A stretch of DNA of 64,000 bases, from the NCBI GenBank assembly GCA_039908095.1, contig JAMOBJ010000020.1:1-64000 (forward strand), given 5' to 3'. Within the stretch, counting starts at the first letter, position 1. Every line of letters starts with the position of its first letter. The notes below the pieces were generated by a model, which searched no databases, was not told the DNA's origin, and was given only the letters and a program-made list of their open reading frames with translations. The position numbers were made by a program, and so were the translations under genes. Origin of the DNA: Nitrospirae bacterium YQR-1. Its GTDB lineage: Bacteria; Nitrospirota; Thermodesulfovibrionia; Thermodesulfovibrionales; Magnetobacteriaceae. Below are positions 53,346-60,875 of this stretch, piece after piece.

Positions 53346-54311
53346 TCAGTTAAGAGAGCCTGCTCTGTTGTTTGCCAATGAGAAAATCCTTTCACGAACT
53401 TTGACGGCAATAATGTTTGGATCAAATTTTCCGAGAAAATCATCGGCTCCCGCCTGCATTGCTTTTCCCACATTCGACTGCCCTGTCATGGAACTGTGTA
53501 AGAACACACAAAGCCCGGAAAGTTTTGGATTTTCTTTTATTTTCCGCACAAATGTAAAACCGTCCATTCCGGGCATTTCTATATCTGAAATTATCAGATG
53601 GAACCTGTCGGTTATAGCTACAGTGTCTTTTGAAAAATCCTCCAGCAGTTGATACGCCGTTACGGCGCTGTCTAAAAGTGTATATGTTAATCCCAACTGG
53701 TCTAACACATTCTGAATCATAGTTCTTGCCGATTTTGAGTCATCAACCACAAGTACGTGATATTCCTTAAATTCTATACTGTCTGTCTTAATCTCTTCTC
53801 TCAGCTTTTCTGAAATATTACCTTCTATTCCGATTATCTCATAAAGGATTTTCTCTATATCAAGAATCTGCACAGCCTTGTCATCTTCTATATAGGTAAG
53901 GGCTGTAAGATATGCCGATTTACCTATCACCGAGGAAGGACGCTTGATATCCGCCCAGTTTTTGTTTATCAGGGCGTTGGGCTCTTTAATCAAAAAACCA
54001 TGCACACTTTTATTGTATTCGCATATTATTATATAGCTTATTGTGTTTTTATAATCAACACTATCCATCCCAAGCGCTTCCGAGAGGTCTATTATTGTAA
54101 TGGCTTTTCCCCTGAAATTAATTGATCCGTTTACAGAGTGGTGAGAGTTAGGCATCTTTATAATTTTAGGTGGACACTCAATCACCTCGATTATCTTAAA
54201 CACATTTATCCCGTAGAGTTGATTATCTGTTAAAAAAAAAGTGAGCATCTCCATCTGGTTTGATGTGGCCAGATTTGCCCGCTGAAAAACCTCCTCCATT
54301 AACTCAGCCAT
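53346..54311 (-). CDS. cheV: chemotaxis protein CheV (CheW-receiver)
   Basis: A 321-residue CheV: CheW-like coupling domain (about 20-165; LTFFLTDNQLYGINVFKIIEV) and receiver domain (about 190-310) with VVDDSK, phospho-Asp in IISDIEMPGMDG, Thr/Ser in LHSSMTG and Lys in FLGKFDP. It links receptors to CheA and tunes adaptation through phosphorylation. First gene of an operon with the V4R and diguanylate cyclase genes, suggesting shared control of chemotaxis and c-di-GMP. GGAGG-type site before the ATG. Confidence 0.94.
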   Translation of the reverse strand: MAELMEEVFQRANLATSNQMEMLTFFLTDNQLYGINVFKIIEVIECPPKIIKMPNSHHSVNGSINFRGKAITIIDLSEALGMDSVDYKNTISYIIICEYNKSVHGFLIKEPNALINKNWADIKRPSSVIGKSAYLTALTYIEDDKAVQILDIEKILYEIIGIEGNISEKLREEIKTDSIEFKEYHVLVVDDSKSARTMIQNVLDQLGLTYTLLDSAVTAYQLLEDFSKDTVAITDRFHLIISDIEMPGMDGFTFVRKIKENPKLSGLCVFLHSSMTGQSNVGKAMQAGADDFLGKFDPNIIAVKVRERIFSLANNRAGSLN

Positions 54312-54486
54312 TTATATCCTCCCTTACTTAATTTTTTTGTAACTGTATATCTTATACTTTTAAAGCTACTCCAGATTAATTATAGCACATTGAATTTTAA
54401 AGGTTATACATGATACCATACGGATATGGTCTGAAGCAGAAAAAATATGCTTTTTTAGTTAGTTTTTTTTAGAAGGAGGGCACGGG

Positions 54487-54921
54487 ATGTCCGGTAAGTA
54501 TTGGGATGATATGGAAGAGTTCATGTCTATACATGAGAGAGTGAAGAAACTATTTCACAGCACAGGGGATGAGGCCGTAACTCAACAGCCATGTGCGTGG
54601 AGTCCGCCTTTTGATATATACGAAACAGAAAGAGATTTCATGGTAAAAGCCGATATCCCTGCAGTTAGTGAGGATGAGCTGTCCATCAGAACAGAAAATA
54701 ACCTGCTCATAATAACGGGACAGAGAAAGCCCGGCACTGATACCGGTAAAGAATTCTACCACTGCATGGAACGGAACTTTGGAAAGTTTATGCGTTCTTT
54801 TCTACTTCCAGATACGGTTGACTTTAACAATATTAACGCCACACTGATTGATGGTGTGCTGAGCGTTATTCTTCCAAAGATTGATGACAAGGATGCTGAA
54901 AAAAATAAGGTTATAATTTAG
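54487..54921 (+). CDS. Hsp20/alpha-crystallin small heat-shock protein
   Basis: A 144-residue ATP-independent holdase. The alpha-crystallin domain spans about 40-140: PPFDIYETERDFMVKADIPAV, LIITGQRK, FGKFMRSFLLPDTVDFNNI and the family's A-x-x-x-G-V-L form in INATLIDGVLSVILPK. No CIRCE element is present upstream. AGGAGGGCACGGG precedes the ATG. Followed 26 bp later by a phosphoesterase gene. Confidence 0.95.
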   Translation: MSGKYWDDMEEFMSIHERVKKLFHSTGDEAVTQQPCAWSPPFDIYETERDFMVKADIPAVSEDELSIRTENNLLIITGQRKPGTDTGKEFYHCMERNFGKFMRSFLLPDTVDFNNINATLIDGVLSVILPKIDDKDAEKNKVII

Positions 54922-54947
54922 AATTATTATATAGTGCGGAAGGTGAT

Positions 54948-55430
54948 ATGCTTGTTGGGGTAATGAGCGACTCACACGATAATATGGATAATTTGAAACG
55001 TGCCGTAGATTTATTTAATAAAAGAGGGGTTTCAAAGGTGCTCCACGCCGGTGATTTTACCTCCGGCTTCACATTCAGAATACTTAAAGATTTAGAAGCT
55101 GAGTTTACCGGTATCTTTGGGAATAATGACGGCGATATATACCTGCTGAACAGACATTCAAACGGCAGAATCTATAAACAGCCATGTGAATTAGTTCTTG
55201 ACGGCAAAAAGGCTGTCATGATTCATGAGCATTTTTTAGTTAAAGCACTCACACACTCAGGGCTTTACGATATTGTCATATACGGACACACACATGTGGC
55301 GGTACAGCAAAGAACAGGTTCTACCCTTGCACTTAATCCCGGGGAGTTATGCGGCTGGTTACATGGTGCAGCCACTGTGGCTCTTTTAGATACTGATACA
55401 CTGGATACTGAGATCATCAGACTGTACTGA
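54948..55430 (+). CDS. YfcE/MJ0936-type metallophosphoesterase
   Basis: A 160-residue calcineurin-like phosphodiesterase. The dinuclear metal site is complete: MSDSHDN (Asp, His), HAGDF (Asp), FGNNDGD (Asn-Asp), IHEHF (His) and YGHTHV (two His). YfcE-type enzymes cleave phosphodiesters in vitro; the natural substrate is unknown. Follows the small heat-shock gene closely; an AAGGTGAT site precedes the ATG. Confidence 0.93.
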   Translation: MLVGVMSDSHDNMDNLKRAVDLFNKRGVSKVLHAGDFTSGFTFRILKDLEAEFTGIFGNNDGDIYLLNRHSNGRIYKQPCELVLDGKKAVMIHEHFLVKALTHSGLYDIVIYGHTHVAVQQRTGSTLALNPGELCGWLHGAATVALLDTDTLDTEIIRLY

Positions 55431-55510
55431 GCAGGTGCAAATTGAAAAGAAACTTGTATTTATGCTACTATCAAACGGTGATTATTAGTGCACAAAAGCC
55501 ATTTACATAC

Positions 55511-55525
55511 ACTGTGATTAAAGTA
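55511..55525. promoter_or_regulatory. shared 15-bp upstream motif, site 1
   Basis: ACTGTGATTAAAGTA, 71 bp before the secreted-protein gene; the same motif with one change recurs at 56320 before the oxidase operon. The extended CTGTGATTAAAGTACAG has short inverted ends (CTGT/ACAG). Confidence 0.4.
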
Positions 55526-55596
55526 CAGACAGGTTTTTGAATCGAGAGCCTGAGCATATGTACAGGCTTAAACCATAAAATGGAGGTAAAAATTTA

Positions 55597-56250
55597 ATGT
55601 TCAGAGGAGAGTTAATGAGAAAGCAGCACGATATGTACAGGGTAAAAAAACTGAGAGTTTTCTTCTGGTTGTTGGCTGTTTTGATAGCCCTATCTTTTAC
55701 GGACCAGGTGTTTGCAGAAAAGGGCACTGTTGCGCCTGATCCAATACAGCCGTCTGAATCCGTCACAAAGGACCTAAAGGACACCGATGGCCCAAAGCCC
55801 TCAAAAGAGGAGACAATTGCCTATATACAGGAAAAATGCGATAACATGAAGTTCTATGACGATAAAATTATTGACAGAGTGTATCTTGAGGGCTGTAATC
55901 TCATCCTTTTAGGAACAACAGGTAAGTTTGGGGAAAAGGATAGTGCCAGAGTGAAAAAGACTGTACCGTTGGCTGATATGGACCCCGGTGTCATCAGACT
56001 TGGTTTTGATCCTGCACGTGTCATGTACACCGGATTTATTAACTCCGGAGTTCAGGTTAATTCAAGAAATGAGGAACGTAAGATATCTGTAGTCAGAGAG
56101 AGTTATGATTCTGACGGTAAGTACAGAAAAGAGGAAATTAAGGAAGTCAGTGCTACCTTCCACTGTAAGAATGAAACCATGGCGCAAAAAGTGGCAAAGG
56201 CGGCGGCTCGTTTAATAGAAGTTTGCGGCGGTAAAAAAGAGCTGTTTTAG
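55597..56250 (+). CDS. exported protein of unknown function
   Basis: A 217-residue protein with an N-terminal signal (about 17-41; FFWLLAVLIALSFT, likely cut after VFA), then a soluble domain with three cysteines (CDNM, EGCNLI, FHCKN) and HCKNETMAQKVAKAAARLIEVC at the end, given in part. Not recognised. It is possible that the start is the internal ATG at 55615. It shares a 15-bp upstream motif with the oxidase operon 200 bp downstream, so a link to respiration or the same regulator is possible. Confidence 0.65.
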   Translation: MFRGELMRKQHDMYRVKKLRVFFWLLAVLIALSFTDQVFAEKGTVAPDPIQPSESVTKDLKDTDGPKPSKEETIAYIQEKCDNMKFYDDKIIDRVYLEGCNLILLGTTGKFGEKDSARVKKTVPLADMDPGVIRLGFDPARVMYTGFINSGVQVNSRNEERKISVVRESYDSDGKYRKEEIKEVSATFHCKNETMAQKVAKAAARLIEVCGGKKELF

Positions 56251-56288
56251 AGTTTTATAAAAAAATATTTCAGCGGCACTTTTATATC

Positions 56289-56318
56289 TTGACAAAGCAT
56301 AGCAGACTTATGTAAATT
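56289..56318 (+). promoter_or_regulatory. candidate promoter of the oxidase operon
   Basis: TTGACA at 56289-56294, 18-bp spacer, TAAATT at 56313-56318. The motif ACTGTGACTAAAGTA begins two bases after the -10. About 140 bp separate it from the subunit III start. Confidence 0.45.
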
Positions 56319-56319
56319 T

Positions 56320-56334
56320 ACTGTGACTAAAGTA
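56320..56334. promoter_or_regulatory. shared 15-bp upstream motif, site 2
   Basis: ACTGTGACTAAAGTA, one base different from the motif at 55511, immediately downstream of the predicted oxidase-operon promoter and so in a repressor-type position. Confidence 0.4.
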
Positions 56335-56461
56335 GTATATGAAAAAATAAAAAGGTCCTATTAAAGAGACCTGAGAAGTGGAATGTAAGTCCAATAATAT
56401 ACGAATAGTGCTCCAGGGTGGAGTTTTAGTAAATATTTGGAACTGAGTGGAGGGTTTAGAT

Positions 56462-57271
56462 ATGGAAAATATCGCACATGGTGGATACCATGATTCCGGT
56501 GATATTCATCACGAGGTAGAGTTAAGTCCCTGGCCTCTTGTTACTGCTTTGGGTAGTTTTCTTATTCCAATTTCGTTTATGCTTACGTTTTCGTGGGGTA
56601 TGTCACATTTGGGTCTTCTTATGGCAGGTGTTGCACTTGTTGTTCTTATAACAGGTCTTTTCGGGTGGCTTTCCGAGGTGCATGCTAAAAAAGGTGAAAA
56701 CAAAATAAGCATGACGGCGATAATTATATTTATCTGTTCTGAGGTAGCGCTTTTTGGTGGGCTCTTTGGTGGATATCTATACACTTTGCTCCCGTCTGAG
56801 CTCTGGCCCCCTGCCAGCACTCCAGCCGGTGTGCCCCCTATGGGACTGGCTGTTGTCATGACCATATTTCTTATATCTTCATCGGCCACCATCCACAGTG
56901 CTGAATCAAAACTTGAAAAGGGTGATTCCGGCGGCGCATCTTCAGGGCTTATATTCACTTTCATTTTAGGTTTCGCATTTGTAGCTTGTATGGCTTATGA
57001 GTGGCACCACTTGATTTCCACGGGATTTTCAGTTTCTACAAATGAATATGGTATGTTTTTTTATCTTATAACCGGCTTTCATGGCTCTCATGTCATTGTT
57101 GGCCTGATTATGCAATTGTTTGTTCTTACAATGGTAAAACGCGGCAGGATTTCAAAAGACAGACACGTTTTTGCAACCGTAACCGGCCTGTACTGGCACT
57201 TTGTTGACATAGTCTGGCTGCTGGTTGTTTCGTTGATATATATAATTCCTTACGTTAAAACCGGTCAATAG
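56462..57271 (+). CDS. ctaE: cytochrome c oxidase subunit III
   Basis: A 269-residue, seven-helix subunit III of a heme-copper oxidase, stabilising subunits I and II. Family marks are the N-terminal SPWPLVTALGSF, IFICSEVALFGGLFGGY, and the conserved FYLITGFHGSHVIVG and GLYWHFVDIVWLLV. Start is ATG 56462 with GGAGGG six bases before; GTG 56447 is an upstream in-frame alternative. First gene of the oxidase operon (III, SCO, II, I), an order unlike the usual II-I-III. Confidence 0.95.
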   Translation: MENIAHGGYHDSGDIHHEVELSPWPLVTALGSFLIPISFMLTFSWGMSHLGLLMAGVALVVLITGLFGWLSEVHAKKGENKISMTAIIIFICSEVALFGGLFGGYLYTLLPSELWPPASTPAGVPPMGLAVVMTIFLISSSATIHSAESKLEKGDSGGASSGLIFTFILGFAFVACMAYEWHHLISTGFSVSTNEYGMFFYLITGFHGSHVIVGLIMQLFVLTMVKRGRISKDRHVFATVTGLYWHFVDIVWLLVVSLIYIIPYVKTGQ

Positions 57272-57277
57272 GCTGGT

Positions 57278-58129
57278 ATGCACATATTGTTTTTTATTCT
57301 GCTGCTTTTAGCGGCCTCTCAGGCGGAGGGCTTTGTGCCGGGCACGGGTGATTCGACCTTTGACCCTAAATCGCTCAGCATAAATGAAGACGATTTTCTG
57401 GGGAAAATAGTCCCTGATATAACATTTACTGATGAAAATTCAAACCGGTTTAAGCTGTCGGATTTTTCAGGTAAACCTCTGATACTCTCTATCATATATT
57501 ACAATTGCTACCAGACATGCCCGGTGTTAAATGAGGGATTAAGTGCTGCCTTATCAAAAGCAAACCTTCGTTTAGGTCAGGACTACAATGTAATCACGCT
57601 GAGTTTTGACCATAAAGAGGATGTTACTTTAGCCGCCCAATTCCGTAAGAGCCTCAATATAAAAATGAAGGGTGAGGTTCCCGGCAATTTTGATAAGTGG
57701 ATTTTTGCTGTAAGCACTGAGCGGGAAATAAAAGCACTTACTGAGTCTGTGGGCTACAGGTTTTTCTTTTCTGAGCAGGACAAACTCTTTGTGCATCCAA
57801 ATGTTTATATTTTTCTATCTCCGGAGCGCAAGATAACAAGGTACCTTTTCGGACTATACCCGCCGGCGTTTGACGTAAAAATTGCTTTAATTGAATCAGG
57901 CAGGAGTAAGATTGGGAAGTTCCCGATAGTAGGCGCAGTGGCGCTTGCCTGCTATAAGTATGATACAAAGATCAGGGGATACCGTCTTAATTTACCTCTG
58001 ATTTTCGCCTCAGTTGGCTTTCTGCTGGCTCTGCTGACAGGGCTTATAGTGTTTTTATTTTCCAGAAATCTGAAAAAAAAGAAAATGGCTTATACTAAGC
58101 CGATAAATTTTGAAGGAGGTTCAGAATGA
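57278..58129 (+). CDS. SCO1/SenC/PrrC family copper chaperone
   Basis: A 283-residue membrane-anchored thioredoxin-fold protein delivering copper to the CuA site of subunit II. Signal peptide (ILFFILLLLAASQAEG); copper motif C77-x-x-x-C81 in YNCYQTCPVL; His about 171 in LFVHPNVY. Unusually it has a C-terminal membrane helix (about 240-262) with a basic tail. It overlaps the subunit II gene by four bases (ATGA), so expression is coupled to its client. Confidence 0.94.
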   Translation: MHILFFILLLLAASQAEGFVPGTGDSTFDPKSLSINEDDFLGKIVPDITFTDENSNRFKLSDFSGKPLILSIIYYNCYQTCPVLNEGLSAALSKANLRLGQDYNVITLSFDHKEDVTLAAQFRKSLNIKMKGEVPGNFDKWIFAVSTEREIKALTESVGYRFFFSEQDKLFVHPNVYIFLSPERKITRYLFGLYPPAFDVKIALIESGRSKIGKFPIVGAVALACYKYDTKIRGYRLNLPLIFASVGFLLALLTGLIVFLFSRNLKKKKMAYTKPINFEGGSE

Positions 58130-59103
58130 ACAGGTTCATTGCATTTGTTGCCTCACAGCTGGTTTTTTTTGTATTACCTGCGCTTGTAATGGCTAAAGAA
58201 AGAATCAGCGATCCGGCAAAGGGCTGGGACAACCACTATAATTTGTGGCTTGTAATCTCAATTATTATATACCTGATTGTTACTATTCCGCTTATTTATT
58301 TTTCGTTGAGGTACAGAAGGAAAAAGGACAATGAGACAGGAGCATACATTGAGGGTAACGTCGGACTTGAAATAACATGGACGGTTGTTCCTTTCATAAT
58401 AATTGCGCTTATCGGTGTTCACTCATGGGCTCTTTTTAACGATTACAGAAATGTTCCAAAGGATATTTTTGAGGCCAAAGCGATAGGGCAGTCATTTTCC
58501 TTTGAGATGATCTCCCCGGAGGGGATTAAAACACTCAATGAGCTCAGAGTGCCGGTGGGTCCGGTAAAAGTGCTCCTTAACAGTAAAGATGTTATCCACA
58601 ATTTTGCAGTGCCGCATTTCAGGGTTCGTGAGGATATGGTGCCCGGGCGTGAGACATATCTTTGGTTTAATGCCAAGGACCCCGGTGAGTATGAGGTATT
58701 CTGTGCCGAGTACTGTGGGGTGGGGCATTCTAAAATGCTTGGTAAGGTGATTGTGCTAAAACGTGAGGACTATGATGCGTGGGTGAAGCTCAATACAGCA
58801 GCGGAGTCAGCGCCATTACCACCTGAGGAAAAGGGCAAAAAACTTGTTGAATCCCTAGGGTGCACAGGATGTCATACGGTAACAGGTGATAAGAGTGCAG
58901 GTCCAACATTTAAAGGGCTTTTTGGAAGCAAGATAGCTTGCACAGACGGCACAGAGGTTGTTGCAGATGAGATGTTTATAAAGGAAAAGGTAAAAAACCC
59001 TCAGGCTAAGGTAGATAAAAACTACACGCTAATGATGCAGCCTAACAGCTTAATGGATGAGGAGCTTAATGCCATAGTGGCATATGTAAAAACATTAAAA
59101 TAA
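58126..59103 (+). CDS. ctaC: cytochrome c oxidase subunit II with fused cytochrome c (caa3-type)
   Basis: A 325-residue subunit II. Signal/TM1 at the N-terminus, TM2 about 38-62 and 78-100, then a cupredoxin domain with an intact CuA site: His in VIHNFAVPHF, and CAEYCGVGHSKM (about 190-201) with both Cys, His and Met. From about 230 a cytochrome c domain has CTGCH (about 245) and an axial Met in LMMQPNSLMDEE. It accepts electrons directly through its own heme c and passes them to subunit I. Confidence 0.96.
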   Translation: MNRFIAFVASQLVFFVLPALVMAKERISDPAKGWDNHYNLWLVISIIIYLIVTIPLIYFSLRYRRKKDNETGAYIEGNVGLEITWTVVPFIIIALIGVHSWALFNDYRNVPKDIFEAKAIGQSFSFEMISPEGIKTLNELRVPVGPVKVLLNSKDVIHNFAVPHFRVREDMVPGRETYLWFNAKDPGEYEVFCAEYCGVGHSKMLGKVIVLKREDYDAWVKLNTAAESAPLPPEEKGKKLVESLGCTGCHTVTGDKSAGPTFKGLFGSKIACTDGTEVVADEMFIKEKVKNPQAKVDKNYTLMMQPNSLMDEELNAIVAYVKTLK

Positions 59104-59149
59104 TAAATTTATTAGTGAACGAAAAAAATTATAAGGAGGTTAACAGATA

Positions 59150-60742
59150 ATGAATGAGCCTAAGGGATTTAAGTCGTGGCTTTTCACCACAGACCATAAA
59201 AAGATAGCGATAATGTATCTTGTAACTGCAATGGTGTTTTTTGTAGTCGGGCTGTTGCTGGCAACAGTGATGAGAACAGAGATGCTTGACCAGAGCAAAC
59301 AGGTGATAATAGGGCCGGAGCTCTATAATGTGGCATTTACAATTCACGGGGCCGCCATGGTGCTTTTTTGGATGATACCGGTAGTGTTAGGGTTCTTTGC
59401 AAACTATTTGGTGCCTCTTATGATAGGAGCGCATGATGTGGCATTCCCGCGGTTGAATGCGCTAAGTTTTTGGTTTTATGTGGGGGCGGGGCTTATAGCT
59501 GTGATGGCTCTCGTTATGCCGGGAAGGCTTGACATTGGATGGACCGGGTATCCGCCGTATTCCCTAAAAACATCAGCCAACACGGCATTTTACGTTTTTG
59601 CCGTTCACATGCTTGGAGCGTCAAGTATTGCCGGCGCTGTTAATTTCATTACAACAATAATAACAATGAGAGCGCCCGGGATGACCTGGGGCAGGCTTAA
59701 CCTAACCGTGTGGGGTCTTTTGGGGGGTTTTATAATTCAGTTGATAGGAGTACCGGTGCTTGCGGCGGCGGTAACTCTTCTGCTTTTTGACAAGTACCTT
59801 GGCACATCTTTCTATGATGCTTTCAAGGGCGGCTCCCCAATCCTCTACGAGCATCTTTTCTGGTTCTATGCCCACCCGGCCGTCTATGTTGTAGCGCTTC
59901 CGGTCTTTGGAATAGTATCGGATATTATCTCAACATTTTCACAGAAGAAGGTCTATGGTTATACAAGCATGGCCATTGCCATTATGATTATCACAGTGCT
60001 TGGGTTTGAAACATGGATACACCACTTGTATGTTGCAGGCACGGTGAACTGGTCAAGAGTGGTTTTCATGTGGGCAACGATTTTAATTGGTGTTCCTACC
60101 GGAATAAAGACTTTCAACTGGTTGGCCACCCTTCATAAGGGCTCTATTGATTTAAAAACCCCGATGCTCCATGCCCTTGGGTTTATATCACTTTTTACGA
60201 TAGGCGGTGTAACCGGTATTGCCAACGGCTCTCTTGGTTTTGACATCCACGTGCATGACACCCACTGGGTGGTTGCACACTTCCACTACGTGCTGGCAAT
60301 TAGTATGTCCATGCTGTGTATTGGTGGAATTTACTATTGGTTTCCTAAATTTACAGGGAAGATGTATAGTGAGCCGCTGGGGAAATTCGCTTTTTGGCTT
60401 ACACTGATTGGGGCTATGATAGCTTTTTTACCGCAGTTTCATCTGGGCTTAGACGGAATCCCCAGGAGGTACTGGAAAGTGCCGATAAGGTATGCAGGAG
60501 AGATGAGAATAGCTTCCATTTTTTCCTACATTGCAATACTCGGGTTTGTGCTGACAATAGTTAACTTCATAAAGTCAGCCATAAGCGGCCCAAAGGCCCC
60601 GTCAAATCCATGGAATTCAAAGTCACTTGAATGGCAGATTCCCTCGCCGCCGCCTTTTTATAATTTTGAGAAAATCCCTGTGATAACTGAGGGACCGTAT
60701 GAGTACGGTAAACCTGAGGAGCCGGTTAAACAGGGGCATTAA
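59150..60742 (+). CDS. ctaD: cytochrome c oxidase subunit I (A-type, A2-like)
   Basis: A 530-residue, 12-helix catalytic subunit reducing O2 to water. Heme and copper ligands are complete: FTIHGAAMVLFW (low-spin heme), FYAHPAVYVVALP (CuB His plus cross-link Tyr, about 241), WIHHLYVAG (CuB His pair, about 290), DTHWVVAHFHYVL (heme a3 and heme a). K-channel Lys in PTGIKTFNW is present. The D-channel Glu of HPEVY is replaced, in the pattern YAHPAVY, close to the A2-subtype signature YSHPxVY of caa3 oxidases. GGAGG precedes the ATG. Confidence 0.97.
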   Translation: MNEPKGFKSWLFTTDHKKIAIMYLVTAMVFFVVGLLLATVMRTEMLDQSKQVIIGPELYNVAFTIHGAAMVLFWMIPVVLGFFANYLVPLMIGAHDVAFPRLNALSFWFYVGAGLIAVMALVMPGRLDIGWTGYPPYSLKTSANTAFYVFAVHMLGASSIAGAVNFITTIITMRAPGMTWGRLNLTVWGLLGGFIIQLIGVPVLAAAVTLLLFDKYLGTSFYDAFKGGSPILYEHLFWFYAHPAVYVVALPVFGIVSDIISTFSQKKVYGYTSMAIAIMIITVLGFETWIHHLYVAGTVNWSRVVFMWATILIGVPTGIKTFNWLATLHKGSIDLKTPMLHALGFISLFTIGGVTGIANGSLGFDIHVHDTHWVVAHFHYVLAISMSMLCIGGIYYWFPKFTGKMYSEPLGKFAFWLTLIGAMIAFLPQFHLGLDGIPRRYWKVPIRYAGEMRIASIFSYIAILGFVLTIVNFIKSAISGPKAPSNPWNSKSLEWQIPSPPPFYNFEKIPVITEGPYEYGKPEEPVKQGH

Positions 60743-60760
60743 AAAGTTAAACACAGCTTA

Positions 60761-60800
60761 CCCCAAAGGAGCAGCCGGAGTTTCCGGTACTCCTTTGGGG
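60761..60800 (+). terminator. long hairpin between oxidase subunit I and the oxidase-like gene
   Basis: CCCCAAAGGAG and CTCCTTTGGGG form a perfect 11-bp outer stem, with CCGGA-GTT-TCCGG as an inner stem. There is no T-run after it, so it may be a Rho-independent-like pause, an mRNA-processing site or a stabiliser rather than a strong terminator. Confidence 0.5.
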
Positions 60801-60875
60801 CTTCCAATAAATTACAGGGTATGTTATAGTAGGGATACATTAATTGTTTTTTTTAACGGGAGGTGTTTAAGAGGC

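Noticed and set aside
54312..54486. CIRCE or other heat-shock operator upstream of the Hsp20 gene
   Set aside because: No TTAGCACTC-N9-GAGTGCTAA-type palindrome is present.
60699..60875. N-terminal extension of the oxidase-like protein
   Set aside because: It would overlap the end of subunit I and read through the hairpin; GTG 60876 after GGGAGG is a better start.
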